DNA of 64,000 bases from Collimonas pratensis (GCF_001584185.1 NZ_CP013234.1:992001-1056000), one strand, 5' to 3'. Shown: positions 26,395 to 38,824, counted from the first letter of the stretch. The notes: a model not told the origin generated them from the sequence alone. Program-made: numbers and translations.

Positions 26395-27267
26395 GTGGCA
26401 AGTGTATGTTCCGCTGGTACCGATATCGGGTTTGCATCGCTAGACTATCTGCAAGTCGCGATCCTGGGCGTAATTCAGGGCATCTCTGAGTTATTGCCGA
26501 TTTCTTCCACCGCGCATATGCGCATCGTGCCGGCCGTGCTGGGCTGGCATGATCCTGGCTCAGCGTTTTCGGCAGCGATGCAGCTGGCGGCGCTGGCGGC
26601 GGTGGTGAGCTATTTCTGGCGCGATGTGCGCGAAGTCACAGTGGGCAGTATCAATGCGGTGCGCCAGCGCGATTTCAGCAGTCCGCAGTTCCGCCTTGGC
26701 GTGGCCATCATTCTGGCCACTATCCCAATCGGCATCGCCGGGTTGTCGCTGTCGCATGTACTGAATGCCTGCGGTTCACCGCTGCGCAGCCTGAGCGTGA
26801 TCGGCTATGCCTGTATCGCCATGGGCGTGCTGCTGGCGCTGGCCGAACTAAGCTGCAAGCATCGCCGCAACATGGGCGAAATGCGCTTGCGCGACGCGAT
26901 CATCGTTGGCCTGGCGCAAGTCGGCGCCCTGATCCCGGGCGTATCGCGTTCCGGTTCGACACTGACCGCGGCGCTGTTCCTGAATTTCAAGCGCGAGGAA
27001 GCGGCGCGTTTTTCTTTCCTGCTGGGCTTGCCGGCGATTGCCCTGGCCGGCTTGAAAGAGTTGCTGGTGCTGTTCCATCTGCACATGCCGCTGGACACCT
27101 GGCTGCTGCTGATTTTCGGTCTGGTGGTGGCCAGTATTTCGGCCTTCGGCGCGATCTGGGGTTTGATGAAATTCCTGGAGAAATTCTCTACCTGGCCGTT
27201 CATCGTCTATCGCATCGCGCTTGGGGTTTTCTTGCTGGTGGCGGTCAACAATGGTTTCTTAAGTTAA
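26395..27267 (+). CDS. uppP2: second undecaprenyl-diphosphatase paralogue
   Basis: This 290-residue UppP paralogue keeps both signature blocks in diverged form: GVIQGISELLPISSTAHM and LIPGVSRSGSTLTAA. The first acidic residue of the E-x-x-x-E pair is Gln here, but Gln is also common in active UppP of other phyla, so loss of activity cannot be inferred. It starts at GTG with AGGAG 7 nt upstream. It is distant enough from the neighbouring uppP (different loops and tail) that a recent duplication is unlikely. The division of labour is unknown. Confidence 0.88.
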   Translation: MASVCSAGTDIGFASLDYLQVAILGVIQGISELLPISSTAHMRIVPAVLGWHDPGSAFSAAMQLAALAAVVSYFWRDVREVTVGSINAVRQRDFSSPQFRLGVAIILATIPIGIAGLSLSHVLNACGSPLRSLSVIGYACIAMGVLLALAELSCKHRRNMGEMRLRDAIIVGLAQVGALIPGVSRSGSTLTAALFLNFKREEAARFSFLLGLPAIALAGLKELLVLFHLHMPLDTWLLLIFGLVVASISAFGAIWGLMKFLEKFSTWPFIVYRIALGVFLLVAVNNGFLS

Positions 27268-27272
27268 GGAAG

Positions 27273-27403
27273 CTCTGATTAAGCCACTGCGCGATCCAAT
27301 TTCAGGGCTGCGATGCTCATCGTACTATCGTACGACTGCGCTTCTCGCCCTGAACTTGAATCGCTCGCTACGCTTACTCAGAACATCCTCTACTTAATCA
27401 GAG
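27273..27403. repeat. 131-bp MITE-like element with 11-bp terminal inverted repeats
   Basis: The perfect termini CTCTGATTAAG and CTTAATCAGAG enclose a fold-back interior. TTCAGGGC at 27301 pairs with GCCCTGAA at 27347, and flanking GCGATCCAA / TTGAATCGC extends the stem imperfectly. No coding capacity is seen. It fills the gap between uppP2 and recQ. I have seen similar gap-filling repeats in Burkholderiales; only this copy is in the window. Confidence 0.7.
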
Positions 27404-27440
27404 ATTCACTAATTCAAGCAAAGTAAAGTCTACGTATTTA

Positions 27441-29272
<1,832 letters not shown>

Positions 29273-29276
<4 letters not shown>

Positions 29277-29396
29277 GGTGGGCACGCTTTTGTGCCCACG
29301 CGTGAATTCACTTCACGCGCATCCGTCTCCCTGGCTGGTCGGTCTGTGCTCCGATTATTACGGTCACGCGTGGGCACAAAAGCGTGCCCACCCTAC
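29273..29396. repeat. 33-bp perfect inverted repeat between convergent recQ and reductase genes
   Basis: The left arm 29273-29305 and the right arm 29364-29396 are exact reverse complements over 33 bp, separated by 58 bp. Each arm itself contains a hairpin GTGGGCAC-N6-GTGCCCAC. The recQ TAG at 29274-29276 lies inside the left arm. A T-run follows the right arm on the plus strand, so it may also terminate recQ transcription. Confidence 0.9.
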
Positions 29397-29433
29397 GGGG
29401 ATTTTTTTCGCCAGCCTGAAAGCAAATGAATGA

Positions 29434-30612
29434 TTAAGGCTTGGTTCCCAGCGCAGCCATCAAGGCCTGCCTGATTTTCGCTTCCTGCGGCGCCACGCCG
29501 AAACCAAGCATCACACCTTGCGCATCGAAGAAGCGGCAGATCGTAGTGCCGCCATCCACTTCCGTTTCCCAGCGTCCGGTCGCCACCGCATGCGCCGGTG
29601 GCGGCACCAGCGCCAGCGGATAGCTTGGGGTCTTGACGATCACCGGCGAATGCTTGAGATCGATTTCCGTGTCTTCGCCATTCAGTGTCTTGGCAATTGC
29701 TCGCGCCGCTGTCAGGATCGGGGCGATATACGGCAGCGGGCTGGTGCGGCCTTCGCCGTCGATGCGGTATTCGGCGCAATCGCCGAGCGCGTACACATCG
29801 GGGGCGCTGGTGCGGCCATGGGAATCGACCAGGATGCCACGGCCGCTGGCCAGGTTCGCGGCTTGCGCCAGTGTCAGGTCGGGGCGCAGGCCGACGGCTG
29901 ACAGCACCACATCGGCTACCACGCTATCGCCATTGGCCAGCGTCACTTTGAGTGCGCCGTCGGCATGATCGACGCTGCTGGCCGTGGTGCCCAGGCGCAA
30001 GTCTATGCCGCGCGCGCTGAGGGCGGCATGCAAACCTTGCGACAGCGGCGGCGCAGCCAGCGCCGCCAAAGGCAGGCTGTTGGGATCGACCAGCATGACC
30101 TGGTGGCCGTGGGCGGCGAGGTCGTCGGCAAATTCGCAGCCGATCAGGCCGGCGCCCAGGATCACCACTCGGGCCGACGCCTGCACCTCAGGCAGCAGCT
30201 TCTCGCGGAAGGTGGCGTAATCGTCGATATGATTGACGGACAGCACGCGCTCGGCGGCGTCGCCGGCGATGTTCAGCCGGATCGCCTGTGCACCGACTGC
30301 GATGACCAGTTGTTCATAGTCGAAAGCGCCGCTGCTGGTGTCTACCACTTTGGCGATCGTATCGATGTGCTTGACCCGGGTCTTGGTCATGATATGGGCG
30401 CCGACCTGTTCTGCCATGGCGACTGCGCTGTGCGAGACCAACTGTGCCGCCAGCTTCTTTTGTGCGAAAGCGTTCGACAGCATCGGCTTGGAATAGAAAC
30501 CGCCATCGTCGGCAGTGATGATGAGCAGGGCGGCAGTCTTGTTCAGCTTGCGCACTTCACGTGCCAGAGAATAAGCAGCCATGCCGGCGCCGATGATGAT
30601 GATGGGTTTCAT
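29434..30612 (-). CDS. FAD-dependent rubredoxin reductase (NAD(P)H:rubredoxin oxidoreductase)
   Basis: This 392-residue pyridine-nucleotide-disulfide-type flavoprotein has an FAD-binding N-terminus (IIIIGAGMAAYSLAREV), an NAD-binding motif VVILGAGLIGCEFADDLAAHG (about residue 150) and a second FAD motif DVYALGDCAEY (about 280). Sequence style and size fit rubredoxin reductases of the AlkT/RubB/NorW group. Rubredoxin lies 121 nt upstream and rubrerythrin before it, all on the minus strand, so an NAD(P)H to rubredoxin to rubrerythrin chain is proposed. AGGA lies 6 nt before the start. Confidence 0.88.
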   Translation of the reverse strand: MKPIIIIGAGMAAYSLAREVRKLNKTAALLIITADDGGFYSKPMLSNAFAQKKLAAQLVSHSAVAMAEQVGAHIMTKTRVKHIDTIAKVVDTSSGAFDYEQLVIAVGAQAIRLNIAGDAAERVLSVNHIDDYATFREKLLPEVQASARVVILGAGLIGCEFADDLAAHGHQVMLVDPNSLPLAALAAPPLSQGLHAALSARGIDLRLGTTASSVDHADGALKVTLANGDSVVADVVLSAVGLRPDLTLAQAANLASGRGILVDSHGRTSAPDVYALGDCAEYRIDGEGRTSPLPYIAPILTAARAIAKTLNGEDTEIDLKHSPVIVKTPSYPLALVPPPAHAVATGRWETEVDGGTTICRFFDAQGVMLGFGVAPQEAKIRQALMAALGTKP

Positions 30613-30733
30613 GGATGTCCTGGGGAGTGATGGCGGTGAGGATAAAGCGGCTAAATGTGATTGGAAAGTTGTCTTGCCGGCCGCCGCAGGCGCTTGCGCC
30701 TGGCGATGCGGCCGCTGATTTTACAACAGTTGC

Positions 30734-30898
30734 TTAGATCTGGACCATTTCAAAGTCTGCCTTGGCGACGCCGCAATCCGGGCATTCCCAGGTAGCGGGT
30801 ACGTCTTCCCACTTGGTGCCGGCAGCGATGCCGTCGTCCGGCCAGCCGGCCGCTTCGTCATAAATCAGGCCGCAAACGATGCATTTGTAAGTTTTCAT
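30734..30898 (-). CDS. rubA: rubredoxin
   Basis: This is a 54-residue iron-sulfur electron carrier with one Fe bound by two CxxC knuckles: YKCIVCGLIYDEAAGWPDDG and WECPDCGVAKADFEMV. The spacing and the conserved Tyr, Trp and Phe positions are standard for rubredoxin. AGAGGA lies 6 nt before the ATG. It sits between the rubrerythrin gene and the reductase gene and should shuttle electrons between their products. An alternative partner is an alkane hydroxylase, but none is in the window. Confidence 0.95.
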   Translation of the reverse strand: MKTYKCIVCGLIYDEAAGWPDDGIAAGTKWEDVPATWECPDCGVAKADFEMVQI

Positions 30899-30971
30899 AT
30901 TGTTTCCTCTGTGTGTCGTGACTGGGTTTGCCTGGCGGCGCTTTGCCCCGCCGCCCGGCGGTTTTCTTTAA

Positions 30972-31460
30972 TTACGCTGCGTTCAATGCATCCAGCGCCT
31001 GCTGGTAATGATTGGCGTGGCGCTCTTCCACCTTGGCCAGGGCAGCAAAACGCTTGGCTGCCTTTTCCAGGGTGTGCTTGAAATTCTCTGCATGTTCTTT
31101 CGATTCTGCGATTTGTTCATCGTATTCGGCGACCGCAGCCTGGTTGCCTTCTTCAATCGCCAGGTGGCGGAATTTCGGATACATCTCAGTGTATTCGTAA
31201 GTCTCGCCTTCAATCGCGATTTCCAGCGATTTGGCTGGCGTCAACTGCGCCTTCGGATACAGCAGGTCGAGATGGCCAAAAGCATGCATGACTTCCTGAT
31301 CCGCAGTATCTTCAAAAATCTTGGCCACATCGTTGGCGCCGGCTTCGCGTGCCAGCTTGGCGAAATAGCGGTATTTTATATGGGCCATGGATTCACCGGC
31401 AAAAGCGGCTTCCAGGTTTTCGATCGTGATGGATTTGTTGCTGCTGTCTTGGTTTGCCAT
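30972..31460 (-). CDS. rbr: rubrerythrin, ferritin-like domain only
   Basis: This 162-residue diiron protein reduces hydrogen peroxide. Iron ligands are carried by ENLEAAFAGESMAHIKYRYF, DTADQEVMHAFGHLDLLY, EGETYEYTEMYPKFRHLAIEEG and VEERHANHYQQ. The usual C-terminal rubredoxin domain of classical rubrerythrin is absent; instead a free rubredoxin gene follows 73 nt downstream. A GAGAG RBS precedes the ATG. It acts in the cytoplasm as a peroxide scavenger in the trio described for the neighbouring genes. Confidence 0.93.
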   Translation of the reverse strand: MANQDSSNKSITIENLEAAFAGESMAHIKYRYFAKLAREAGANDVAKIFEDTADQEVMHAFGHLDLLYPKAQLTPAKSLEIAIEGETYEYTEMYPKFRHLAIEEGNQAAVAEYDEQIAESKEHAENFKHTLEKAAKRFAALAKVEERHANHYQQALDALNAA

Positions 31461-31568
31461 GGTGTGCTCTCTCAGTTGTTCGGGGGGAAGGAGGTTTTGT
31501 TGATGACCTTGGGATGGATGATAGATTTTATTTATCGAAATTGGAAATTGGATATCTTGATGACTATG

Positions 31569-31605
31569 ATAGGTTTTGTATGTCAGTTTGATATCGAATA
31601 GCTTT
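31569..31605 (-). promoter_or_regulatory. weak OxyR-like site upstream of rubrerythrin
   Basis: Four tetrads spaced by 7 nt read ATAG, ATGT, ATAT and CTTT on the plus strand. They match 12 of 16 positions of the ATAG-N7-CTAT-N7-ATAG-N7-CTAT OxyR pattern. The site is 109 nt upstream of the rubrerythrin ATG in AT-rich DNA, where chance matches are common. Confidence 0.3.
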
Positions 31606-31640
31606 TATCAACATACAACTATGTGAAATCGCTATTCACG

Positions 31641-31655
31641 ATGCGAAATTCGCAT
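31641..31655. promoter_or_regulatory. perfect palindrome upstream of malic enzyme
   Basis: ATGCGAA-A-TTCGCAT is a perfect 7-bp-arm palindrome 66 bp before the maeB start, within wider arms GCTAT (31631) and ATAGC (31654). It could be an operator; no regulator is identified. Confidence 0.35.
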
Positions 31656-31720
31656 AGCTGGTTGCGAGCAGTCTGATAAAATCAGGGACTTTCACTTGTT
31701 ACACTTGGGGACAGAGAAAC

Positions 31721-34033
<2,313 letters not shown>

Positions 34034-34065
34034 GATTTGATGTAAGCAGCAAGCAAGATTGGAAG

Positions 34066-34114
34066 GGCCCAGCTTTAGCGCCGGATCACCGGCGGCAAAG
34101 CTGGGCCTTTTTTT
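34066..34114 (+). terminator. rho-independent terminator of maeB
   Basis: A perfect 11-bp stem GGCCCAGCTTT / AAAGCTGGGCC has a 20-nt loop that can form a smaller GCCGG-type hairpin. It is followed by seven T residues. Confidence 0.92.
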
Positions 34115-34138
34115 GTTGGTCACAGAGCGGATAAAAAC

Positions 34139-34164
34139 GTGTAACGTAGCGAAAACAGTTACAC
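34139..34164. promoter_or_regulatory. inverted repeat upstream of acyl-CoA ligase
   Basis: The perfect 7-bp arms GTGTAAC and GTTACAC are separated by 12 bp and end 21 bp before the ligase start. The left arm is part of a 13-mer (34136-34148) that recurs inverted at 36877-36889. It is probably a regulator site; the protein is unknown. Confidence 0.5.
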
Positions 34165-34184
34165 GATAATTATCAGGAGACGCG

Positions 34185-35837
34185 ATGACCGACTTTCCAC
34201 AGAGCCCGCTGATGGGGCAGATGATGAGCCAGCCTTTGCTCATCTCCAGCATTATCCAGCATGCCGACCGCTATTTCGGCGCCAATGAAATCGTCTCGCG
34301 GCGGGTGGAGGGCGACCTGCACCGCTATACCTACAGCGAGTGCCACAGCCGCGCCCGCCGGCTCGCCAATGCGCTGGCCAGCCTCGGCGTCAGGATGGGC
34401 GAGCGGGTCGCCACGCTGGCCTGGAACGGTTACCGCCACATGGAAGCGTATTACGCCGTGTCCGGCGCCGGCGCCGTGCTGCATACCATCAATCCGCGCC
34501 TGCATCCGGACCTGATCGCTTACATCGCCAACCATGCCGAAGATCAGTACCTGCTGTTCGATACCTGCTTCCTGCCGCTGGTGGAAGCGGTGGCGCCGCT
34601 CAGCAAGACGATCAAGGGCTACATCGCCCTGTGCGGCCGCGAGCACATGCCGCAGGACAGCAAGCTGCCCAACTTGCTGTGCTACGAAGAGCTGCTGGCA
34701 GCCAGCCGGGACGATTTCGAGTGGCCATTGTTTGATGAGAATTCTGCTTCCAGCCTGTGCTATACCTCCGGCACTACCGGCAACCCCAAGGGCGCGCTGT
34801 ATTCGCATCGCTCGACCGTACTGCATTCGCTGGCGTCGGTCATGCCGGACACTATGAACATCTCCGGCCGCGACGCCGTGCTGCCGATCGTGCCGATGTT
34901 TCATGTCAATGCCTGGGGCTTGCCGTATGCAGTACCGCTGACCGGCGCCAAGATGGTGTTTCCGGGACCGGGGCTGGATGGCAAATCCCTGTATGAATTA
35001 TTCGAGCAGGAGCAGGTCACCATTTCTGCCGGCGTGCCGACGGTCTGGCTGGGCCTGCTCAACCATATGGAACAGCACCAGCTGCGTTTCTCCAGTTTCA
35101 AGCGCACCATCATCGGCGGTTCTGCCTGTCCGCCGGCGATGATGAAGAGCTTGCGCCATCGTTACGGCGTGGAGGTGGTGCATGCCTGGGGCATGACCGA
35201 GATGTCGCCGTTGGGCACCACCGGCAGCCTGCAAACGAAACATCTTTCCTTGCCGCTGGAGCAGCAGGAGCTGCTGCTGCAAAAGCAGGGCCATGCCATC
35301 TACGGCGTCGACATGAAGATCGTCGACGACCTCGGCAAGGAACTGCCCTGGGATGGCGTCACTTACGGCAACCTGCTGGTCAAGGGACCGTGGATCGTCG
35401 CCGGCTATTTCAAGAACGAGGGCGGCGATGTGTTGCAGGATGGCTGGTTCCCCACCGGCGACGTCGCTACCATCGACGGCGACGGCTACATGCAGATCAC
35501 CGACCGCAGCAAGGATGTGATCAAGTCCGGCGGCGAATGGATCAGCAGCATCGACCTGGAAAATATCGTGATGGCGCATCCGGCGGTGCAGATGGCGGCC
35601 TGCATCGGGATTTTTCATCCCAAATGGGACGAGCGGCCCTTGCTGGTGGTAGTGCGCAAGCCCGGCATGGAAGTCAGCGGCGCCGAGCTGTTGAGATTTT
35701 TTGAAGGCAAGATCGCCAAATGGTGGACCCCGGATGACGTCGCTTTCGTCAATGCGTTGCCGATCGGCGCCACTGGCAAGCTGTTGAAAAACAAGTTGCG
35801 CGAACAGTTCAAGGCCTATACCTTACCGACCGCCTGA
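34185..35837 (+). CDS. medium/long-chain acyl-CoA ligase, AlkK-like
   Basis: This 550-residue ANL-superfamily adenylating enzyme activates fatty acids to acyl-CoA at the expense of ATP. Motifs seen are the P-loop-like [20 protein letters not shown] (about residue 187), [31 protein letters not shown] (acyl/adenylate binding) and [32 protein letters not shown] split over the hinge. The final catalytic lysine is in [15 protein letters not shown]. The overall style fits AlkK-like and long-chain acyl-CoA synthetases of betaproteobacteria. A cagGAG box precedes the ATG. It is not in an operon; an inverted repeat lies just upstream. Confidence 0.92.
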   Translation: MTDFPQSPLMGQMMSQPLLISSIIQHADRYFGANEIVSRRVEGDLHRYTYSECHSRARRLANALASLGVRMGERVATLAWNGYRHMEAYYAVSGAGAVLHTINPRLHPDLIAYIANHAEDQYLLFDTCFLPLVEAVAPLSKTIKGYIALCGREHMPQDSKLPNLLCYEELLAASRDDFEWPLFDENSASSLCYTSGTTGNPKGALYSHRSTVLHSLASVMPDTMNISGRDAVLPIVPMFHVNAWGLPYAVPLTGAKMVFPGPGLDGKSLYELFEQEQVTISAGVPTVWLGLLNHMEQHQLRFSSFKRTIIGGSACPPAMMKSLRHRYGVEVVHAWGMTEMSPLGTTGSLQTKHLSLPLEQQELLLQKQGHAIYGVDMKIVDDLGKELPWDGVTYGNLLVKGPWIVAGYFKNEGGDVLQDGWFPTGDVATIDGDGYMQITDRSKDVIKSGGEWISSIDLENIVMAHPAVQMAACIGIFHPKWDERPLLVVVRKPGMEVSGAELLRFFEGKIAKWWTPDDVAFVNALPIGATGKLLKNKLREQFKAYTLPTA

Positions 35838-35865
35838 AGCGCAGAATCCTTTAGTTCAGCCGGAT

Positions 35866-36780
35866 TTATTCAAATTCGCTGGGCTGCTTCCATGGCACCC
35901 GTCCGGTCTGGACCTTGATGGCGGCGCGGTCACAATGGCCTGGCTGGTCGTCGAAAAACATATGCGGTTTGAACGCCGCCAGCACGTCCGATTTGACGAT
36001 GCCGCCCATGAAGAAGGTTTCGTCGATCGCTACATCCCAGGCGCGCAAGGTGCGTATCACCCGCTCGTGGGCCGGCGACGAACGCGCGGTGACCAGCGCG
36101 GTGCGAATAGGCGCCGCGTGGCCATCCGGGTTCTTGAAGTTGTTCTGGATGTAGGACAGCGCCAGCAGCAGCCGCGCAAAAGGGCCCTGCGGCAAGGGCA
36201 GCAGGGCGTTCTCGCGCTCATGCCGCTCAAATGCCTCGATTCCCTCGTTCTGGTAAATTTTTTCCGACTCATCGGAAAAGATCACGGCGTCGCCATCGAA
36301 GGCGATGCGGATCTGGTCCAACTCTTCCATGGCGTTTTCAGGCATCTGGTAGAGCAGCGCTGCGGCGGTGCCTGCGTTGACTGCCGCTTGCACATCGTCC
36401 TCGTGCAGAGAGAGGAACAGGCTGACATTGAAAGCCTGCAGATAGGGCGCCAGCGAAGCGCCGCCGGATAACACCGCGCGCGTGATATCGAGCTCGTAGT
36501 GCTTGATGGAATTGAAAATGCGCATCGAGGTTTCGCTGGAGTTGCGCGACATGACGACTACTTCGACAAAGCGCTGGCCGGTCAGCTGGTTCAGTTTCAG
36601 CAAGGCCTTTACCAGGGCAAAACCGGCTCCCGGCTTGAGAACCTGGTTTTCATTGAGCAGCTGGTGGCGGCGATAGGCCTCCAGCCCTTCCTGGCGGAAG
36701 ATGGCTTCCTCGATTTCCAGATCGAACAATGCGCGGGATGAAATCCCTACGACCAGCAAATTTTCCAACGACTGCGGCAT
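35866..36780 (-). CDS. cytosolic 5'-nucleotidase (cN-I-like)
   Basis: This 304-residue protein resembles eukaryotic cytosolic 5'-nucleotidase I, of the HAD superfamily, which releases nucleosides from 5'-NMPs. Visible blocks are VGISSRALFDLEIEEAIF, VVVMSRNSSETSMRIFNS, the motif RIAFDGDAVIFSDESEKIY (two aspartates around residue 160) and TALVTARSSPAHERVIRTL with FFDDQPGH near the C-terminus. No signal peptide is present. It stands alone and converges with the acyl-CoA ligase gene. Substrate preference is unknown. Confidence 0.85.
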   Translation of the reverse strand: MPQSLENLLVVGISSRALFDLEIEEAIFRQEGLEAYRRHQLLNENQVLKPGAGFALVKALLKLNQLTGQRFVEVVVMSRNSSETSMRIFNSIKHYELDITRAVLSGGASLAPYLQAFNVSLFLSLHEDDVQAAVNAGTAAALLYQMPENAMEELDQIRIAFDGDAVIFSDESEKIYQNEGIEAFERHERENALLPLPQGPFARLLLALSYIQNNFKNPDGHAAPIRTALVTARSSPAHERVIRTLRAWDVAIDETFFMGGIVKSDVLAAFKPHMFFDDQPGHCDRAAIKVQTGRVPWKQPSEFE

Positions 36781-37105
36781 GAATGGTGCTCTTCAGGTGA
36801 GTAGCGACAGCGCTCATTATAGGCCCCCGCGTGCTTGTCGGCGGGCGCGTCTGGCGCGGCCGGTGTTCCCGCCTGTTACGTTACACGTTACGTATCGTCG
36901 GCCGCGAAACGCTTTCAGTGCGAACTACCGAGGGACCTTTGGATATTGCTATTAGTCATTGATTTTTAAGGATTTTTTCTATTTTTCAACAATTTTGATG
37001 ACGCCTGGTATGAGCCGGTTCACGCGGTTTTCCGGCTGGCACGCTCTTTGCGCAAAGAAAGTAAGCATAGCTGTCATTTGAGTCGTCACAAAAGGGAGAT
37101 AGATC
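36781..37105. promoter_or_regulatory. 325-bp control region of the collagen-like lipoprotein gene
   Basis: No gene is seen here. At 36875-36892 the direct repeats GTTACG-TTACAC-GTTACG form an enhancer-like cluster about 144 bp upstream of a sigma-54-type -24/-12 promoter at 37036. The stretch 36940-37010 is AT-rich and could bend. The layout is enhancer, AT-rich spacer, then promoter, as expected for sigma-54 control. Confidence 0.6.
37036..37051 (+). promoter_or_regulatory. sigma-54-type -24/-12 promoter
   Basis: The sequence CTGGCACG-CTCT-TTGC has the invariant GG and GC in the right spacing and matches the RpoN consensus TGGCAC-N5-TTGC. It is 55 bp upstream of the lipoprotein ATG. The window also encodes an enhancer-binding protein with the GAFTGA loop. 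Confidence 0.85.
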
Positions 37106-38596
37106 ATGAAAGCATCGAAAAAGAGCGGTTTGCTCACAGCATCATTGTTACTCACTGCACTGCTCACCGGCTGCGGCGGCAGCGGTAGCTTGCTGGGGAA
37201 CGCCGGCGGCACCACTGCCGGCACTGGTCCTGGCGGCGGCACTACGCCGACCACGCCAACTACCCCGACTACGCCAACCACCCCGGTCACCCCGGTCACG
37301 CCAGTGACACCAACTGCCGGCGCGTCCAACCTTGTATCGAATCTTGGCACCACGGTATCTTCCGTGGGCACAGCGGTTGATGGCGCCGGCAATACCATCG
37401 TCAGCCAGTTGCCGTTGACGCCCGGCACCAAATCCGCACTGGGTGGCCTGGTCGACAACGCCAGCGGCATCGTCACCGTGCTGGGCGGCGGCTTGACCAA
37501 TGGCCTGGGTCAGATAGGTACGGCACAAAATCCGGTTGGCATCACTGCCGGCAGCGTTGGCGGCGTCGTGGCCCAGGTCGGTGCCACCGTGAACAGCGCC
37601 GGCCAAGTGGTTTCCAGTCTCGGCAGCAGCGGTCCGCTGAGCGCCTTGGCGCCGGTGACGACGCCGGTAGGCGGCCTGGTCAGCACCATCGGCAATACCG
37701 TATCCGGCACCGTGGCACCCATCGTTACCACGGCCTTGACTACCGGCCCCGTACAACAGCTGACGCAAACAGTCAGCACGGCAATTGTTCCCCTGACTAA
37801 TACCGCAGGCACTCTGCTGCAAACCGTTGGCAATGCGACGGCGCTCAACCAGCCGGCCAATCTGCTGCTGGGTACGCTAGGCGGCACGGTCGCCAATGTT
37901 GGCGCCGGCCTGACCGGTTCCGGCGTGCCGGTGGTCAGCAATCTGGGCCCGGTGGTGACTAACACCGGCAAACTGGTGGGCGGCTTGTCGACCAACGGTA
38001 TTACCGGCACCGGCCAGCCGCTGTTGGGCAGCCAGACCGGCGGTATCCTGCAGCCGGTTGACAACGCCCTGCTGGGCGCACTGGTCGGACCGCTGGCACC
38101 TGTGGTCGGCATCGTGAACAGCCTGACCGGCAGTCTTAGCGGCGCAGTCGGCGCTGGCGGGCCATTGGCTCCGGTCACTGGCTTGCTGGGCGGCTTGACT
38201 GGTGGGGTTGGCGGCGTCGGCGGCAGCGGTCCTTTGGCTCCGGTAACCGGTTTGCTGGGTGGTTTGACTGGTGCAGCTGGCGGTGCTGGCGGCAGCGGCC
38301 CGTTGGCCCCGGTAACCGGTTTGCTGGGTAGCCTGACCGGCGGCGTGGCTGGCGCCGGTGGCGCAGGCAGCGGCGCTGGCAATATCCTGGCTCCGGTGAC
38401 CGGTCTGTTGGGCGGCTTGGGTGGTACGGTTGCAGCCGGTGCGGGCGGCAGCGCGGCAGCCGGTCCATTGGCTCCGGTGCTCAACCTGGTGGCAGGCTTG
38501 ACCGGCGGCGTGGCAGTGAGCGCCGGTGGCACTGGCGGCAGCGCCCAAGCCGGCGGCATACTGGGTGGCTTGCTGGGCGCCTCAGTCAAAAAATAA
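37106..38596 (+). CDS. collagen-like repeat lipoprotein
   Basis: This 496-residue lipoprotein has its signal ending ALLTGCGG. A proline-threonine stretch (PTTP and PVTP units, about residues 46-70) follows, then a long Gly/Val/Leu/Thr-rich body with no long charged segment. The C-terminal third holds five imperfect repeats of the pattern GPLAPVTGLLGGLTGG with Gly-rich spacers (residues about 350-485). This matches the collagen-like triple-helix-repeat surface lipoproteins annotated in Burkholderiales. A GGGAG-type RBS and a sigma-54 promoter precede it, and a terminator follows. It may be a surface or biofilm matrix protein; this is inference. Confidence 0.8.
   Translation: MKASKKSGLLTASLLLTALLTGCGGSGSLLGNAGGTTAGTGPGGGTTPTTPTTPTTPTTPVTPVTPVTPTAGASNLVSNLGTTVSSVGTAVDGAGNTIVSQLPLTPGTKSALGGLVDNASGIVTVLGGGLTNGLGQIGTAQNPVGITAGSVGGVVAQVGATVNSAGQVVSSLGSSGPLSALAPVTTPVGGLVSTIGNTVSGTVAPIVTTALTTGPVQQLTQTVSTAIVPLTNTAGTLLQTVGNATALNQPANLLLGTLGGTVANVGAGLTGSGVPVVSNLGPVVTNTGKLVGGLSTNGITGTGQPLLGSQTGGILQPVDNALLGALVGPLAPVVGIVNSLTGSLSGAVGAGGPLAPVTGLLGGLTGGVGGVGGSGPLAPVTGLLGGLTGAAGGAGGSGPLAPVTGLLGSLTGGVAGAGGAGSGAGNILAPVTGLLGGLGGTVAAGAGGSAAAGPLAPVLNLVAGLTGGVAVSAGGTGGSAQAGGILGGLLGASVKK
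38157..38560 (+). repeat. five imperfect tandem repeats in the collagen-like lipoprotein gene
   Basis: Units of roughly 75-85 bp encode GPLAPVTGLLGGLTGG-like segments separated by glycine-rich linkers. Near-identical blocks such as GGTAACCGGTTTGCTGGG recur. Copy number could vary by slippage. Confidence 0.75.
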
Positions 38597-38615
38597 GCAG
38601 CGGCAGCGGTAGACG

Positions 38616-38645
38616 AAAAGCCTTGGTTTTTACCAAGGCTTTTTG
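38616..38645 (+). terminator. terminator after collagen-like lipoprotein
   Basis: A 10-bp stem AAAGCCTTGG / CCAAGGCTTT has a 6-nt loop and is followed by T residues. It separates the lipoprotein from the TpsB gene. Confidence 0.9.
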
Positions 38646-38824
38646 TTTGATGGAGGCACAAAACAGTCAAGTGCCGTGCGAGCGGATTGACAACGCATGG
38701 CGGAATAAAATAGTTGCACTAAGTGAATTATTGCCGTAGTTTAATAGTGACTTCAGGTCGTGCCTTGGCGACCGCGATGAATAGACAGGTTTTGCCTTCG
38801 ATAACGAACGAGAGCCGTAGCCGC

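Noticed and set aside
37510..38670. 386-codon proline-rich minus-strand frame
   Set aside because: It is the complement of the Gly-rich repeats of the collagen-like lipoprotein, which has a signal peptide, RBS and promoter.
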